A stretch of 64,000 bases of DNA, taken from assembly GCA_946414025.1 (NCBI GenBank), contig CAMKMX010000008.1:1-64000 (forward strand). Direction: 5' to 3'. Origin of the DNA: an uncultured Fibrobacter sp. GTDB taxonomy: Bacteria > Fibrobacterota > Fibrobacteria > Fibrobacterales > Fibrobacteraceae. The notes below the pieces were generated by a model that did no database searches, was not told the DNA's origin, and saw only the letters and a program-made list of their open reading frames with translations. The position numbers and the translations under genes are program-made. Shown here piece by piece: positions 1 to 10,388 of this stretch (its first letter is position 1; the number at the start of each line of letters is the position of its first letter).

Positions 1-1
1 A

Positions 2-1135
2 GAACTTTTCCCGTCTTCGGTGATTCGGGATTTGCAATTCTTTATTGCCGAAAGCGCTTGCCCGAACAGTGCTGTTTTTAGGGAACGCAAGATTCCGCTG
101 GACGAAACCCGACCGGACGAAGAACTGTTTACGCTCCGCTCCATTCGCAACAAGTTGAACCGCATTCTGGATGCCCGCGCCGAAGATGCCGAAGGAAACG
201 AGCCGGAAGAAGTTCAAGTAGCCCTGCCCGACACGGTGAACAATCGCGACTTCAAGCGGTTCTTCGATGACCCGTTCCAGTTCCAGCTGGCGCGAAAGGT
301 GACATTGCCGTCGGTAGAAAACGACCCCGAAAAGGAACTTTTCGAACCAGTGTCCTTGAACAATCTCGACCGCTCTATTTTGCTCAAGGATTTTGTACAG
401 TCCGTCATGGATGCCGAAAGCATCAAGGATTCCAAGACAGAAGAGGAATGGATTTTAAAGAAGAAAATTCCGCGTGGAGTTTTTGGCGACGTCGCCCTTG
501 ACGACATCAACAAGGAATCGGAAGTTATTTACAACCTGGTTTCTGAAAGCGTTGGCTGCAGGAATGCGAAATACCAAGAACAGCTGGAAGTTTCTTTGTC
601 GGAAGGCGCACACAGCTGGACATTGCGCAGCAAGCTTGACTGGCACAATGAACTTGCAAATGGAACGCATGTGCTATTCAGCGTCAAGTCCGGCGACATT
701 TCCAATACGGATTTTACCAAGCTGTTTTTGGATGCCCTGTTGATTGCGGCAGCAGATTCAAACGATGCTGACGGAATCCCTTTTGAACTGAGGGTGTTCT
801 CGAGCAAGAATAAAGTTGCCGAAAAGAAATTCTCGATAGACCGTCACGGCGCCATGCAGCGCCTGAAAATCATATACCACCGCTGCTATGTCGAAAATTA
901 CCGCAAGTGCGTGCCCGCGAAAATGTACACCGAGGGCGACATGCAGACCTTCTCCAATTACCGCCTGAAACTGGCGGGCAAATATGGCCCGTGGTCATAT
1001 TTTGACGGAAAGAATCTATTTGACCCCGAAAAGTTCTCCGGATTTTCGCACGAGGATTTTTCGAAGGACTGGGAAATCGCCGTGATGGAACAAACCCGTT
1101 TGCTGGACCCGATTTGGAGGGATGACGATGAATAA
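2..1135 (+). CDS. recC: Exodeoxyribonuclease V gamma subunit RecC, 3' part only
   Basis: This is the C-terminal part of the RecC subunit of the RecBCD double-strand-break repair nuclease. The reading frame is open to the window edge, so the GTG offered by the ORF track is internal and the true start lies upstream. About 377 residues are visible; full RecC proteins exceed 1000. The first visible residues, 'LFPSSVIRDLQFFI', resemble the 'PSxxVxEL' segment that opens the C-terminal nuclease-like (catalytically dead) domain of RecC. The strongest evidence is position: its stop overlaps the start of recB, which is followed directly by recD. By itself the fragment is poorly conserved. RecC scans for Chi and holds RecB and RecD together. 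The alternative, an AddB-type subunit, is less likely because a RecD is encoded in the same operon. Confidence 0.8.
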   Translation, partial: ELFPSSVIRDLQFFIAESACPNSAVFRERKIPLDETRPDEELFTLRSIRNKLNRILDARAEDAEGNEPEEVQVALPDTVNNRDFKRFFDDPFQFQLARKVTLPSVENDPEKELFEPVSLNNLDRSILLKDFVQSVMDAESIKDSKTEEEWILKKKIPRGVFGDVALDDINKESEVIYNLVSESVGCRNAKYQEQLEVSLSEGAHSWTLRSKLDWHNELANGTHVLFSVKSGDISNTDFTKLFLDALLIAAADSNDADGIPFELRVFSSKNKVAEKKFSIDRHGAMQRLKIIYHRCYVENYRKCVPAKMYTEGDMQTFSNYRLKLAGKYGPWSYFDGKNLFDPEKFSGFSHEDFSKDWEIAVMEQTRLLDPIWRDDDE

Positions 1136-4100
1136 TGTTTTCGACATAGAATCGTTTACCGGTAACGAGAACCTTTTTATCGCGGCATCCGCAGGCACGG
1201 GCAAGACTTACACCATTCAGCAAGTGGTGGGTAAGCTGGTGACTCAGGGAATGAACCTGAACCAGATTCTGATTGTGACCTATACCGAGAAGGCTGCCGG
1301 CGAACTCAAGGACCGCATCCGCAAAAAAATCGAAGAAGAATTCAAGAAGGATAGCAGAAACATTTACTTGCAGCAGGCCCTGCACGATGTCCAGGGCGCC
1401 CCCATCGGCACCATCCATTCGTTCTGCCAGAAGGTGACGCAGGAATTCGCCTACGAAGCCGATGTGCCCTTGAAGCAGGAACTAATTGACGAAAGCGCCG
1501 TAGAAGAACTGATTCAAAAATCGATACGCGACGTGTGGGCGCACGAAGAACTTTTCAAGTGCTTTGTGAAATACAACGGCGACTTGGAAAGCTTTACGGA
1601 CTTGCTGAAAGGCGCCATCGCAAGCTTTATTCCCGAAACAGTGCACTTTGCAGGAAACATGGAACTTCGCCTCGGCACAAAGGACATCGACTTCGATGAT
1701 ATCGGCTGCATGGCCGAAGCGGAAGACTTTACGCACTTGAGGGAAATCCCCTGTGTAGATGCCGCCTGCGACATCCTCAAGATTCACCAGGACGAACTCA
1801 TTACAAAATCCAAGACGGCGGGCGACTTGCTTAAGGCAGTGTCATCGTGGACAAAGGGCTTCGCCCTATATAACGGCGTATCGTTCAAGTTCAATGTTGT
1901 GGGCGATGGCTCGGAACTGGATTCGGCCCTCGGCGTCATTAAGGATTTGAAGACTTTGCTCGACGAAAAATCGGGCGGTATCGAAACGCTGCTTTTGCAC
2001 AAGTGTCTTTACGAATACACGCCCAAGCTTTTCGATGCCTGGCAACTCCACAAGAATACAAGCAAGATTCAGTCCTTCAACGACATGATTCGAAACGTCT
2101 ACAAGGCGGTCCTTGATGAAGATTCTCCGCTGGTAGATTCGTTACGGCAAAAATACCTGTTCGCCATCATCGACGAATTCCAGGACACGAACTTATTACA
2201 ATGGGAAATTTTCAAGCGCGTATTCTTTGACGCTGACGACGGATTGCACCATATTCTGGTGGTGGGTGACCCCAAGCAATCAATCTACAGTTTCCAGGGG
2301 GCAAATGTCAAGGTTTATGAAAACGCCGTTGACCAGATTGCAAACGGCAAGGTGCTTTCGACAAACTGGCGTTCTTCCAAGGCGATGATTGAAGCCTGCA
2401 ACGAACTTTTCCCGCCATTCGGTTTTAAATTCAAACCATCGAAGAGCCCCGCCGATGCTAAAAAAGATGCGACCTACAAGGGAAAAACCATCAAGCCGTT
2501 CCTTGTAAGCAAACCGAATGTAGATCCGAAAGATTACGCTGAAATCGTGGTCAACAACATTGTAGACCTATGCTCTTTCAAAGGCGGCAAGACGAACCTT
2601 CAGATTCCGGATAAGGAAACGGGTGAACTTCGTAACGTCAAGTTTTCGGATTTTGCCGTCTTGGCAAGAACGCGTACCGAACTTGACAATATCGAATACG
2701 GCATGAAAAAGGCCGGCATCCCGTTCTTGCGGTACATGGATGCGAACTTGTTCCGGAGTCGTGAATGCGCCGAATGGACAGCGCTTTTCAGGGCCATCGA
2801 CGCCGAAGATTATTCCGACAGGAACCGCAGCCTGCTTTACGCGGCACTCATGACGGACTTTTTCGGCAAGGACATGGACTACATCAATGCGTTCAAGCCC
2901 GACAAAGATGGCGCGCAGTTTATTACCATCTTTTCGCGGTGGCATGCATTGGCGGAACAGCGCCGCTGGGCCGAACTGCAGGAATGTATTTACAGCGATG
3001 CGAGCAATTTTGTGTCGCTCAACGCTCCGGACCAACTCCAGAGCCTGAACAAGATTCGCCAAGTGGGCGATTACGCCATCGAATACCTGTATACCGCCAA
3101 CGCCTCGCTCGAAGAACTGATTCGGCATTTGGACGGTCTCGCTATCGGTAGCGAAGACGCTCTCGAAAATTCGAACATCGTGGCGAAAGGCACCGACCTC
3201 GACGTGGTGCAAACCATGACCATTCATGCCTCCAAGGGCCTGGAATTCCCGGTGGTGATTTCGGTCGCAAGCGAGCGCGGGCATGTAGGTTCTTCGGGGC
3301 CATACATTTTCAACAATCCATCGGGCGACCTTTCCCGCGTAATGACTTTTGAAAAAGGCGGAAAAGAGATTTGCCAGCAAGAAACCGAAGAAGAATGGCG
3401 CAGGCTTTTCTATGTCGCATTCACCAGGGCCTCGTACTTGATGATTTTGCCCTGGTTCCCGAAATTCAAGCCTGACAAGAGCGGGAAAATGCGCGCCCGC
3501 TGCAAAGCGATGGACTGGTACGTAGACATTCTTGAGGGCTTTTGCAAAAAAGCCGAGAACGCCAAGTTCTTCGATTTTGTCGAAGACAAAAAGTTTAAGG
3601 ACCGAAAGGAATCCGTACGCACGATTTTGAAGCTGATGCAGAAAGATTCCGAAACGGTTTCGGCGGCAAGTGTCGAATCGGCCGCACAAACGCTCAAGTC
3701 GCTTGATGTGTGGCGCAAGTTCCCGCATTCTACCTCGTATTCGCAAATTGCCCACGGCACGCAGGAGCAAGAAACAGACGAAGGCCGCCTGCAAAAAGAC
3801 GAAGTCGACAGCACGAAGGCCAAAACGGAAAACGCAGCGCCAACGGCCGAAGATAAATACCCTCGCGGCGCCGAACTCGGTAACGCCATCCACAAGATTT
3901 TCGAACTGGTCGATTTTGAAGAAGTCGGCAAGCTCGCGCTCGCAGAGGCCCTCGAATTCAAGCCGTTGCAGGAACTGGTTCGCAAGTCCTTCATTGACGA
4001 GAACCTGGATATCGAACACCACCCGCAGTGGCTCGCAAGAACAGTCGAGATGGTTTGGCATACCCTGAACGGCAAACTGGAAACAATCGAGGGCGCGCAA

Positions 4101-4553
4101 AAGACGGGCGAATCGTTTACCCTGAACGAAGTCTCGTTTGCAAACCGCCGCAGCGAACTTCCGTTCCACATGGCGCTGGATGGCGTAAAGGGGACGGAAC
4201 TTCTGGACCGTTACTGCAAGGGCTTTATAGACCTTCTGTTTGTCCGCGATGGCCGCTACTGCATTCTCGACTGGAAATCCGACGTGCTGGGCGACTACGG
4301 AAATGAATCGATGAAAGAGCACATGGTGTTCAGGCACTACGACGTGCAGCAGATTCTCTATTCCTACGTGCTTATTCGCTGGCTCAAGGGATTCTACCGG
4401 GATTTGACGGAACAGCAGATTTTCGAAAAGTATTTTGGCGGGATCTATTACGTATTCTTCAGGGGTTGTAGCGAAGGTGAAACCTCCGGCATCATGTCGA
4501 GCACATTCGCCTCTTACGAAGAACTGAATAACCTTTACAAAGGGATTATCTAG
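1128..4553 (+). CDS. recB: Exodeoxyribonuclease V beta subunit RecB (UvrD-type helicase-nuclease)
   Basis: RecB is the 3'-5' helicase and the only nuclease of RecBCD. The protein, about 1140 aa, has Walker A 'AASAGTGKT' at its N-terminus, the Walker B segment 'IIDEFQDTN', motif III 'VVGDPKQSIYSFQGAN' and a late helicase motif 'RRLFYVAFTRA'. The C-terminal nuclease domain keeps its catalytic block, 'GFIDLLF' followed by 'LDWKSD', and then 'QQILYSY', so it should be active. I chose the second ATG because the GGAGG sequence lies only one base before the first ATG but seven bases before the second. It overlaps the recC stop by eight bases, and recD starts two bases after its own stop, so the three subunits are probably translated as a coupled operon. 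Confidence 0.93.
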   Translation: MNNVFDIESFTGNENLFIAASAGTGKTYTIQQVVGKLVTQGMNLNQILIVTYTEKAAGELKDRIRKKIEEEFKKDSRNIYLQQALHDVQGAPIGTIHSFCQKVTQEFAYEADVPLKQELIDESAVEELIQKSIRDVWAHEELFKCFVKYNGDLESFTDLLKGAIASFIPETVHFAGNMELRLGTKDIDFDDIGCMAEAEDFTHLREIPCVDAACDILKIHQDELITKSKTAGDLLKAVSSWTKGFALYNGVSFKFNVVGDGSELDSALGVIKDLKTLLDEKSGGIETLLLHKCLYEYTPKLFDAWQLHKNTSKIQSFNDMIRNVYKAVLDEDSPLVDSLRQKYLFAIIDEFQDTNLLQWEIFKRVFFDADDGLHHILVVGDPKQSIYSFQGANVKVYENAVDQIANGKVLSTNWRSSKAMIEACNELFPPFGFKFKPSKSPADAKKDATYKGKTIKPFLVSKPNVDPKDYAEIVVNNIVDLCSFKGGKTNLQIPDKETGELRNVKFSDFAVLARTRTELDNIEYGMKKAGIPFLRYMDANLFRSRECAEWTALFRAIDAEDYSDRNRSLLYAALMTDFFGKDMDYINAFKPDKDGAQFITIFSRWHALAEQRRWAELQECIYSDASNFVSLNAPDQLQSLNKIRQVGDYAIEYLYTANASLEELIRHLDGLAIGSEDALENSNIVAKGTDLDVVQTMTIHASKGLEFPVVISVASERGHVGSSGPYIFNNPSGDLSRVMTFEKGGKEICQQETEEEWRRLFYVAFTRASYLMILPWFPKFKPDKSGKMRARCKAMDWYVDILEGFCKKAENAKFFDFVEDKKFKDRKESVRTILKLMQKDSETVSAASVESAAQTLKSLDVWRKFPHSTSYSQIAHGTQEQETDEGRLQKDEVDSTKAKTENAAPTAEDKYPRGAELGNAIHKIFELVDFEEVGKLALAEALEFKPLQELVRKSFIDENLDIEHHPQWLARTVEMVWHTLNGKLETIEGAQKTGESFTLNEVSFANRRSELPFHMALDGVKGTELLDRYCKGFIDLLFVRDGRYCILDWKSDVLGDYGNESMKEHMVFRHYDVQQILYSYVLIRWLKGFYRDLTEQQIFEKYFGGIYYVFFRGCSEGETSGIMSSTFASYEELNNLYKGII

Positions 4554-4555
4554 CC

Positions 4556-6451
4556 ATGGACAAGAGCAACGAAAACTTGATGAATGCGTTAGTCGACTGT
4601 GGCGCCGTAACCCCGCTGCAAAGGCGTCTTATGGATGCGATTCCCATCTTTTGCACCGATGCAGGCCCTGAACTGTTTGATCTGCTCGCCCTCTTGCTCT
4701 GCAGGCAGAATTTTGGCGATACGCGCATTCCGCTAGATTCTAGCAAACTAGAAGCCAGGCTTTTGAAGACACTCGAAAACTTCGCCATCCCTTGCGAGCC
4801 CAGCTATAAGGAATCCCTGCAGAAAGCGGCAAAAAAAATCAGCGACGGCGGTTACGAAGGAATTGTCGGTACAAGTGCGCACGAACATTCCTTTTTCAAG
4901 AAACCCTTTACGCTGAAGGACAATTACCTTTACCCGACCAAGTATTTCTATTCCAAGCTTAACGTCGAGCAGAAAGTCCGCGAGCTCTTTGTGGCGCACA
5001 CTCCGGTAAAAGGGGCCGCGGAAAAATGTATCGAAAGTGTCGCCTCGTTCACAAAAGACGCCAACGGAAATCCGGTACGGCTCGAGGCGGAACAGGCTGA
5101 AGCGATTACACGCGGCGTCGACGAAAACTTGATTGTCACGGGCGGCCCCGGCACAGGCAAGACGACCGTCATATTCTTCTTGCTTCGGGAACTTTACTGC
5201 AAGCAGCCGGACAGGCTTGCCTACCCGCTGTATCTGGCGGCCCCGAGCGGCAAGGCCGCCGACCGCATGAAGGAAAGTATCGTCAATTCCATGAACCTGG
5301 TCGGCTTCGAGGAGTTCGAGAACCATCTTGAAATTTACAACAAGATTGCGAATGCGGAAACGTACACCATCCACCGCCTGCTAGGTTACAAACCGAACGA
5401 AAACAAGTTCTTTCACGATGAACAGAATCCGTTTCCCGAAAATGCGGTTATTGTTATCGACGAAACGAGCATGGTGGACATCTCGCTTTTCGGGGCATTC
5501 CTGAAGGCGGTTTCCAAGAGCGTGCGGTTGTTCCTGCTGGGCGACGCGGACCAGTTGCCGCCTGTCGATGCGGGCGCCGTGCTTGGCGACCTGCTCGGCG
5601 TAAAGACGGATTCCACCGTCAAATTGACTGTTTCTAGACGCTTCGACAAGAATTCCCAAATCGGGAAACTCGCCTCGCTCGAAAATGCCGACGCCTTTTT
5701 CGGTTTCAAGGATTTGAGCTCGTGGGTTCCCGGAACCGCAGCGCAAAATACCGCACAAGATTCCTCGCAAAGTGCCGTGCAGATGCTGGGATTGCCTGCC
5801 GAAAATTACCGCAGCGAAGTCGAGAACCTGCTTACCCGCTGGTTTGAAAATTACCTTTCGGACTTTGTAGATGCGGCAAGCCGAATCAATCCGCAAAAGC
5901 AGTGCACGCCACAAGATGCAGAATATGCAAATTGCCAGAAGGTATGGGAATTCTGCACGCGGTCAAAAATTCTTTCTGCCGAAAGACAGGGTGGCATCGG
6001 TACAGACTTCATCAACCAATTCATGGAACGCCTTGTCCTCGAAAAATGCCGCAGCAAAAGAACATGCAAGATGCTCATGCTCATCAAGAACCAAAAAACC
6101 TTCCGGCTCTACAACGGCGACATGTGCATTTTCTGCTACGATAAATCGGGCGAAAGCTACCTGATGTTCAAGAAGGGGAACGACTTTGTCTTTTACCCCA
6201 CGTACCTTTTCCCGAAAGATGTATTCGAACTCGCTTACGCCTCGACCGTCCACAAGGCCCAAGGTTCCGAATACAATCATGTGCTGATGTTCTTACCTAC
6301 GCGCCAGGGCCACCCCCTGCTGAATCGCCAGATTCTCTACACCGGCATCACCCGCGCCAAAAAGACCGTGACCATCGTCGCGACACCCGAAACATTCAAG
6401 GCCGCCTGCGAGACAGTCATCGAACGCGATACAGGTATAGAAATCCAGTAG
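4556..6451 (+). CDS. recD: Exodeoxyribonuclease V alpha subunit RecD (5'-3' helicase)
   Basis: RecD is the 5'-3' helicase of RecBCD and controls nuclease behaviour after Chi recognition. At 631 aa it has the usual RecD length. It carries Walker A 'VTGGPGTGKTTV', Walker B 'VIVIDETSMVD', the downstream 'LLGDADQLPPVDAG', and the C-terminal motifs 'TVHKAQGSEY' and 'LYTGITRAKKTV', all standard for the RecD/TraA branch of SF1 helicases. It follows recB after two bases. A poly-T run just after the stop, without an obvious hairpin, may be the operon end. Confidence 0.93.
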   Translation: MDKSNENLMNALVDCGAVTPLQRRLMDAIPIFCTDAGPELFDLLALLLCRQNFGDTRIPLDSSKLEARLLKTLENFAIPCEPSYKESLQKAAKKISDGGYEGIVGTSAHEHSFFKKPFTLKDNYLYPTKYFYSKLNVEQKVRELFVAHTPVKGAAEKCIESVASFTKDANGNPVRLEAEQAEAITRGVDENLIVTGGPGTGKTTVIFFLLRELYCKQPDRLAYPLYLAAPSGKAADRMKESIVNSMNLVGFEEFENHLEIYNKIANAETYTIHRLLGYKPNENKFFHDEQNPFPENAVIVIDETSMVDISLFGAFLKAVSKSVRLFLLGDADQLPPVDAGAVLGDLLGVKTDSTVKLTVSRRFDKNSQIGKLASLENADAFFGFKDLSSWVPGTAAQNTAQDSSQSAVQMLGLPAENYRSEVENLLTRWFENYLSDFVDAASRINPQKQCTPQDAEYANCQKVWEFCTRSKILSAERQGGIGTDFINQFMERLVLEKCRSKRTCKMLMLIKNQKTFRLYNGDMCIFCYDKSGESYLMFKKGNDFVFYPTYLFPKDVFELAYASTVHKAQGSEYNHVLMFLPTRQGHPLLNRQILYTGITRAKKTVTIVATPETFKAACETVIERDTGIEIQ

Positions 6452-6511
6452 AAATCCTTTTTTTTGCTTAATTCGTCCGTAGAAAACTTATATTAGAGGC
6501 AAGGAAGAACA

Positions 6512-7462
6512 ATGAAACCACTTTGTCGCTACATAATCTTTGCCGCGGCCCTTTTAGGCATAGCCAGTTGTGCCTCTGCGCCCCCATCCCACGACGCGGA
6601 GCGCGCCAGGGCACGGGCAGGATACAGCGCGCTAGACCCCGAAACCAGCCCTGCGGCAAGCACCCCGTCTGTAACCTCGGCCCCTACCGCCGCTTACTCC
6701 GGAGTTTCTCGCCCCATACTGATGGCACTACCCGCCGCCTCGGGTAAAGGGTCCTCCCCCATGGAGGTCGTTTCCAACAATCCCTTTGCCAAGGCCGTCA
6801 TGGAAGGTATTAACGAGTACCTTACCGAAAAGGGCTACGAGGTGCGCTCCCTGGAAGGTTCCGAAGACCTATCCAACCTAATCCAGATGCAGGGCGATAT
6901 TTCTGGCAATGGCGACGATATGTCCTACATTGCAGGACTTGCGCTCGGCGCCGATGTCTATATCAAGTTCTCCGGCTCCATCAAGAACGACATGGTGAAC
7001 GTAGAACTTTCCGCCTATGAAACCTCCACAGCCAGGCAGCTAGGCTCCAAAACCGGCATGGTCCAGAACCACGGGAACAGCAAGGACAAGCTGCGTTACC
7101 TGGTAATTTCTGCCGCCAAAAAAGCGCTCCCCGCCCTAGAAAAGACAATCCTCTCTTACTGGAACGAAGACGCCAAGAAGGGCGTCCAGTACAAGGTGGT
7201 CCTCCGGATTGGCGAACGGTTCCAGGGTTCGGGACTAGAAGACCTGCAGGACCTGAGCATATCTTCCCTGAGAAGCGCTTTCAAGTCGGTTCGAGTCAAT
7301 AACGTAACCGAAAGGACCATCGACATCATCGTCTATGCAGACCCCGAGGTTTATCCGGACGCCTACGCCGTCTATTCGGCCGTCAAAAGCGCCGTTTCCT
7401 CTTCTGCCCAGGCAAAGAAGAACAACATCGTCAACAAGCTTATCATTCTGGAACTGAACTAA
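6512..7462 (+). CDS. Lipoprotein of unknown function (DUF6175-like layout)
   Basis: This predicted lipoprotein has a short basic N-terminus, a hydrophobic core and the lipobox 'GIASC', so it should be anchored to a membrane facing the periplasm. A low-complexity Ala/Pro/Ser/Thr stretch follows to about residue 75. The folded part begins 'ILMALPAASG' and continues with a helix around 'AVMEGINEYLTEKGYEV' and an 'ALGADVYIKFSGS' strand. This order resembles the DUF6175 proteins of Bacteroidetes-group bacteria, but that is a weak match made from memory. AAGGA lies eight bases before the ATG, with TTATATT further upstream. The next gene starts 13 bases after the stop and also encodes an exported protein, so the two probably act together at the envelope. 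Confidence 0.7.
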   Translation: MKPLCRYIIFAAALLGIASCASAPPSHDAERARARAGYSALDPETSPAASTPSVTSAPTAAYSGVSRPILMALPAASGKGSSPMEVVSNNPFAKAVMEGINEYLTEKGYEVRSLEGSEDLSNLIQMQGDISGNGDDMSYIAGLALGADVYIKFSGSIKNDMVNVELSAYETSTARQLGSKTGMVQNHGNSKDKLRYLVISAAKKALPALEKTILSYWNEDAKKGVQYKVVLRIGERFQGSGLEDLQDLSISSLRSAFKSVRVNNVTERTIDIIVYADPEVYPDAYAVYSAVKSAVSSSAQAKKNNIVNKLIILELN

Positions 7463-7475
7463 CCCGGCATTCCGT

Positions 7476-8684
7476 ATGTTTCCGAAAGTCCTCCTCATTT
7501 TCTTCGTTTTTGCCATAGCCGTTTCGGCCAAGGTTATTTCCTGGACCGGCTATTCCGAAGAATCCCAGGAGGCGGCTACGGAGGTGGCACGTGCGGGGGT
7601 AGCCAAACAGATTTCTGTACATATTGACGCTTCCACAAGCGTAACCCACAGCGAAACAACCTCCGACAACGGCAACTCCGAAATCGAAAAGAAAATCAAA
7701 AGCCAAAATTTTTCCAGATCAGACTTGCTTCTAAACGGCATCCGCATTCAGGTTCAACCCAAGGACGGCAAGCGTTTCGGAGCCACCGCCACCCTGGATC
7801 TGGACGAGCTCGTTTCCAAATACAGGTTCAAGCTGGAAACCCTCCAGCGCACAATCAACGAAATGGAAGCCAAGGCAAGGCAGGCCCTTGCAGAACAGCG
7901 TTTTGTCGAAACGGACAGGCTGCTCGCCACAATCCCAGGAATCGTAAAATCCCAAGAGCCCATCCTGGAGGAAATGTCCTTATACACTCCTCTGGACAAC
8001 TCCATGCGGCTCAAGACGGAATCCGCTGCCATACAGCAGGCACTGACGCTAGCCCTACGGCAGCTCCAGATTTCCGTTTCGAAGGAGGGCAACCCACAAG
8101 AACTCGGCCCGAAATCGAACCTTCTCCTAACCGTAACCGTAGCGGGTCCCAAGGGGCCAATCCCCAATTTTCCACTCCTTATCGAAAACGGCGGAACCGC
8201 CCTTGCAAATGCCGCTACCGACGCCCAAGGTGCAGCCTCCTTCCAAATTCCGGCAAGCAACCTGACCCGCGGTTCCGGCGAAATCCTCATCCAACCGGCC
8301 ATTTCTGCAAACCAGCGCAACCTCGCGGGCCTTATGGCAACCAAGGTTCCCTACCAGGTTTCTTCTCCTGTATGCCCGCTAAATCTCACTTGCAACCAAG
8401 GGCCGTCGGCTTGCACCGCCGTAGCCGACCAGATTTCAAAACATTTCGGCCAGGTGGTGCAAGACAGGAGCGCCCAAACAGTCACCGTCCGTATCAAGTC
8501 GACCCCCGAACGCACTCTGAAGAACATCACCAGCTACAAGGTCAGCCTTTCCCTTTCTTCGGGAACCAGGGAATGCAAATGGAGCGGAACTGGAGCCGGC
8601 AGGACAAAGGACGAAGCCCAGACCAACGCCCTGAAAAAGATGGACCTGGGCAGCTGTATCGAAACTCTTGAGGTTTGCCAATAA
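7476..8684 (+). CDS. Exported LPP20-like protein of unknown function
   Basis: The 402-aa product has a signal peptide ending near 'VFAIAVSAK'. The next 100 residues ('SEESQEAATEVARAGVAKQI', then a long polar stretch and a 'RIQVQPKDG' strand) follow the pattern of LPP20/FlgT-N-type domains, in which an Ala-rich helix precedes beta strands. A helical segment occupies about residues 110-190. The C-terminal 100 residues contain four cysteines, perhaps two disulfides, and a second 'GRTKDEAQTNALKKM' helix of the LPP20 kind. It lies 13 bases after the lipoprotein stop without a clear Shine-Dalgarno sequence, which suggests coupled translation. The role is unknown; an envelope or outer-membrane assembly accessory is possible. 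Confidence 0.7.
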   Translation: MFPKVLLIFFVFAIAVSAKVISWTGYSEESQEAATEVARAGVAKQISVHIDASTSVTHSETTSDNGNSEIEKKIKSQNFSRSDLLLNGIRIQVQPKDGKRFGATATLDLDELVSKYRFKLETLQRTINEMEAKARQALAEQRFVETDRLLATIPGIVKSQEPILEEMSLYTPLDNSMRLKTESAAIQQALTLALRQLQISVSKEGNPQELGPKSNLLLTVTVAGPKGPIPNFPLLIENGGTALANAATDAQGAASFQIPASNLTRGSGEILIQPAISANQRNLAGLMATKVPYQVSSPVCPLNLTCNQGPSACTAVADQISKHFGQVVQDRSAQTVTVRIKSTPERTLKNITSYKVSLSLSSGTRECKWSGTGAGRTKDEAQTNALKKMDLGSCIETLEVCQ

Positions 8685-8732
8685 AATCGTATCAACCTAC
8701 TCCCTTTATTCAGCAGGCGAAGAGAAAAAGTA

Positions 8733-10388
8733 TTAAGCCTCGATATACTTTTCCATAAAATCCTTCACCGGAAGCGGCTTGGAATAGTAATACCCCTGCA
8801 GGCTCTTGATCTTGAAACGGAGCAAGTAATCCCGCATTTCGGCGGTCTCGATACCTTCCGCCGTCACCGACGAGGAGAAGGAATTGGCCAGCTCCGAAAT
8901 GAACCGCACCGTGTTCTGGTCCGAAGAATCCTTTTCGATGTTTATGACAAAGCTCCGGTCAATCTTCACCGTAGATACGGGCAGTTCCCGCAAGATACCG
9001 AGGGAGCTGAACCCCGTGCCGAAATCGTCCAGAGCCACCTTGACGCCATGCTCCCGAAGGGCCGTAAATATCTCCTTCAAGAGCGAAATGTCTAGCATAC
9101 GGCAGCGTTCCGTAATTTCAAGGCAGAGATTCTGGGGCGGATACCCCGTCTCCTTGAGAATGGCCAGTACGTCTTCTACAAAATCACGAATTTCCAGCTG
9201 GGTATAGGACAGGTTCACGTTCACCACGAATCCCGGATAACGCCTGAGGAACCTCTTCGCATCTTTCAGCGCCGTGCGCAAAATCCACCGGCCAAGTTCC
9301 GGGAAAAGATTGTCCCGCTCCAGCACCTCCACGAATTCTAGCGGAGACACGATTCCATATTCGTCATTTTTCCAGCGGATCAGGGATTCTGCTCCGGTAA
9401 TCATCTCGGTTTCTGCATCTACGATAGGCTGGTAACAGAGGAAAAATCCCTCGCAGTTGTTCACGATACTATTGCGGATAACATTCAGGCGCTCAATGGC
9501 AAAACGTTTGTCTTCGCTGACGCTATTCTTGAGCACATAGAGTTCGCCCAGATGGTTAATCTTGGACTCATAATAGGCGAAACGGAGACACGAATAAACC
9601 GTTTCTACAGACACGTCAAACCGTTCCAGGTTGATGGCGCCCGCTACAAAAGAAAGCACCACATGCTGGCCGTCCACTATCAGGTCGTGAATGCAATTAT
9701 ACTGTATCCGCTTGTAAAGGTTCTTGAGGTCTTCGGAGGTGGCGTTCTTGCACACGATGGCAAACTTGGTGCCGTCCATACGGTACCACTCTCCCATATC
9801 AAAAGCTTCCACCTTGATCATCTTGGCGAATTCCTGCAGCACCCGGTTCCCGAAGGTGTAGCCGTAAATTTCATTCAGGTGCGAAAATTCCGAAAGTCCC
9901 AGCATCATAATCTGGATTTTTTCGCCCTTCCAGGTGGAAGAACGCAAATCGTCCATAAATCCGTAAAGGCTCCGGGAATTGGACACGTCGTCGAAATAGC
10001 TTAGGGCATCGTTGTTCCGGACCGAACCACCAAAGAATTCGGGTGTTCCGTTCTCGTCCCTAACGAGCACTCCCCGGCAGGTACACACGATGTAGCGGCC
10101 GTTCTTGGTCTTGATACGATACTGCTCATGGTGATTACCCGCATTCCGATCATAGACATTTTTTACACTTTCCTTGAATGCAGGCAAATCGTCCGGATGT
10201 ATATTCCTCATCCAAACAAGGAGCGCGTCCTTCATGTATTCAGAAGGCAAGCCGAAATAATCAACGGCATCCTTGGACCACCTGGTTATCCCCGATTCGA
10301 TATGGGTCACATAGGTGTAGGCACCATTGGCCAATACGGAGAAGGCGTCGAACAGGGAATCTATCCGCGCTTTTATACCATCGTTCAT
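8733..10388 (-). CDS. PAS / degenerate GGDEF / EAL cyclic-di-GMP phosphodiesterase
   Basis: The 551-aa protein is built as a PAS_3-type sensor (about residues 20-125), a GGDEF domain (about 135-285) and an EAL domain (about 305-551). No membrane segment is evident, so it is probably cytoplasmic. The GGDEF active-site motif is replaced by 'MDGTKF', so cyclase activity should be lost and the domain may only bind GTP. The EAL signature reads 'AESLIRW', but the metal and catalytic residues seem present: 'VNVNLSY', 'CLEITE', 'ALDDFGTG', 'VKIDRSF', 'AEGIET' and 'LQGYYYSKPLP'. Hydrolysis of c-di-GMP is the likely activity. The start overlaps the stop of the upstream FIST-GGDEF gene by four bases (ATGA). 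Confidence 0.88.
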   Translation of the reverse strand: MNDGIKARIDSLFDAFSVLANGAYTYVTHIESGITRWSKDAVDYFGLPSEYMKDALLVWMRNIHPDDLPAFKESVKNVYDRNAGNHHEQYRIKTKNGRYIVCTCRGVLVRDENGTPEFFGGSVRNNDALSYFDDVSNSRSLYGFMDDLRSSTWKGEKIQIMMLGLSEFSHLNEIYGYTFGNRVLQEFAKMIKVEAFDMGEWYRMDGTKFAIVCKNATSEDLKNLYKRIQYNCIHDLIVDGQHVVLSFVAGAINLERFDVSVETVYSCLRFAYYESKINHLGELYVLKNSVSEDKRFAIERLNVIRNSIVNNCEGFFLCYQPIVDAETEMITGAESLIRWKNDEYGIVSPLEFVEVLERDNLFPELGRWILRTALKDAKRFLRRYPGFVVNVNLSYTQLEIRDFVEDVLAILKETGYPPQNLCLEITERCRMLDISLLKEIFTALREHGVKVALDDFGTGFSSLGILRELPVSTVKIDRSFVINIEKDSSDQNTVRFISELANSFSSSVTAEGIETAEMRDYLLRFKIKSLQGYYYSKPLPVKDFMEKYIEA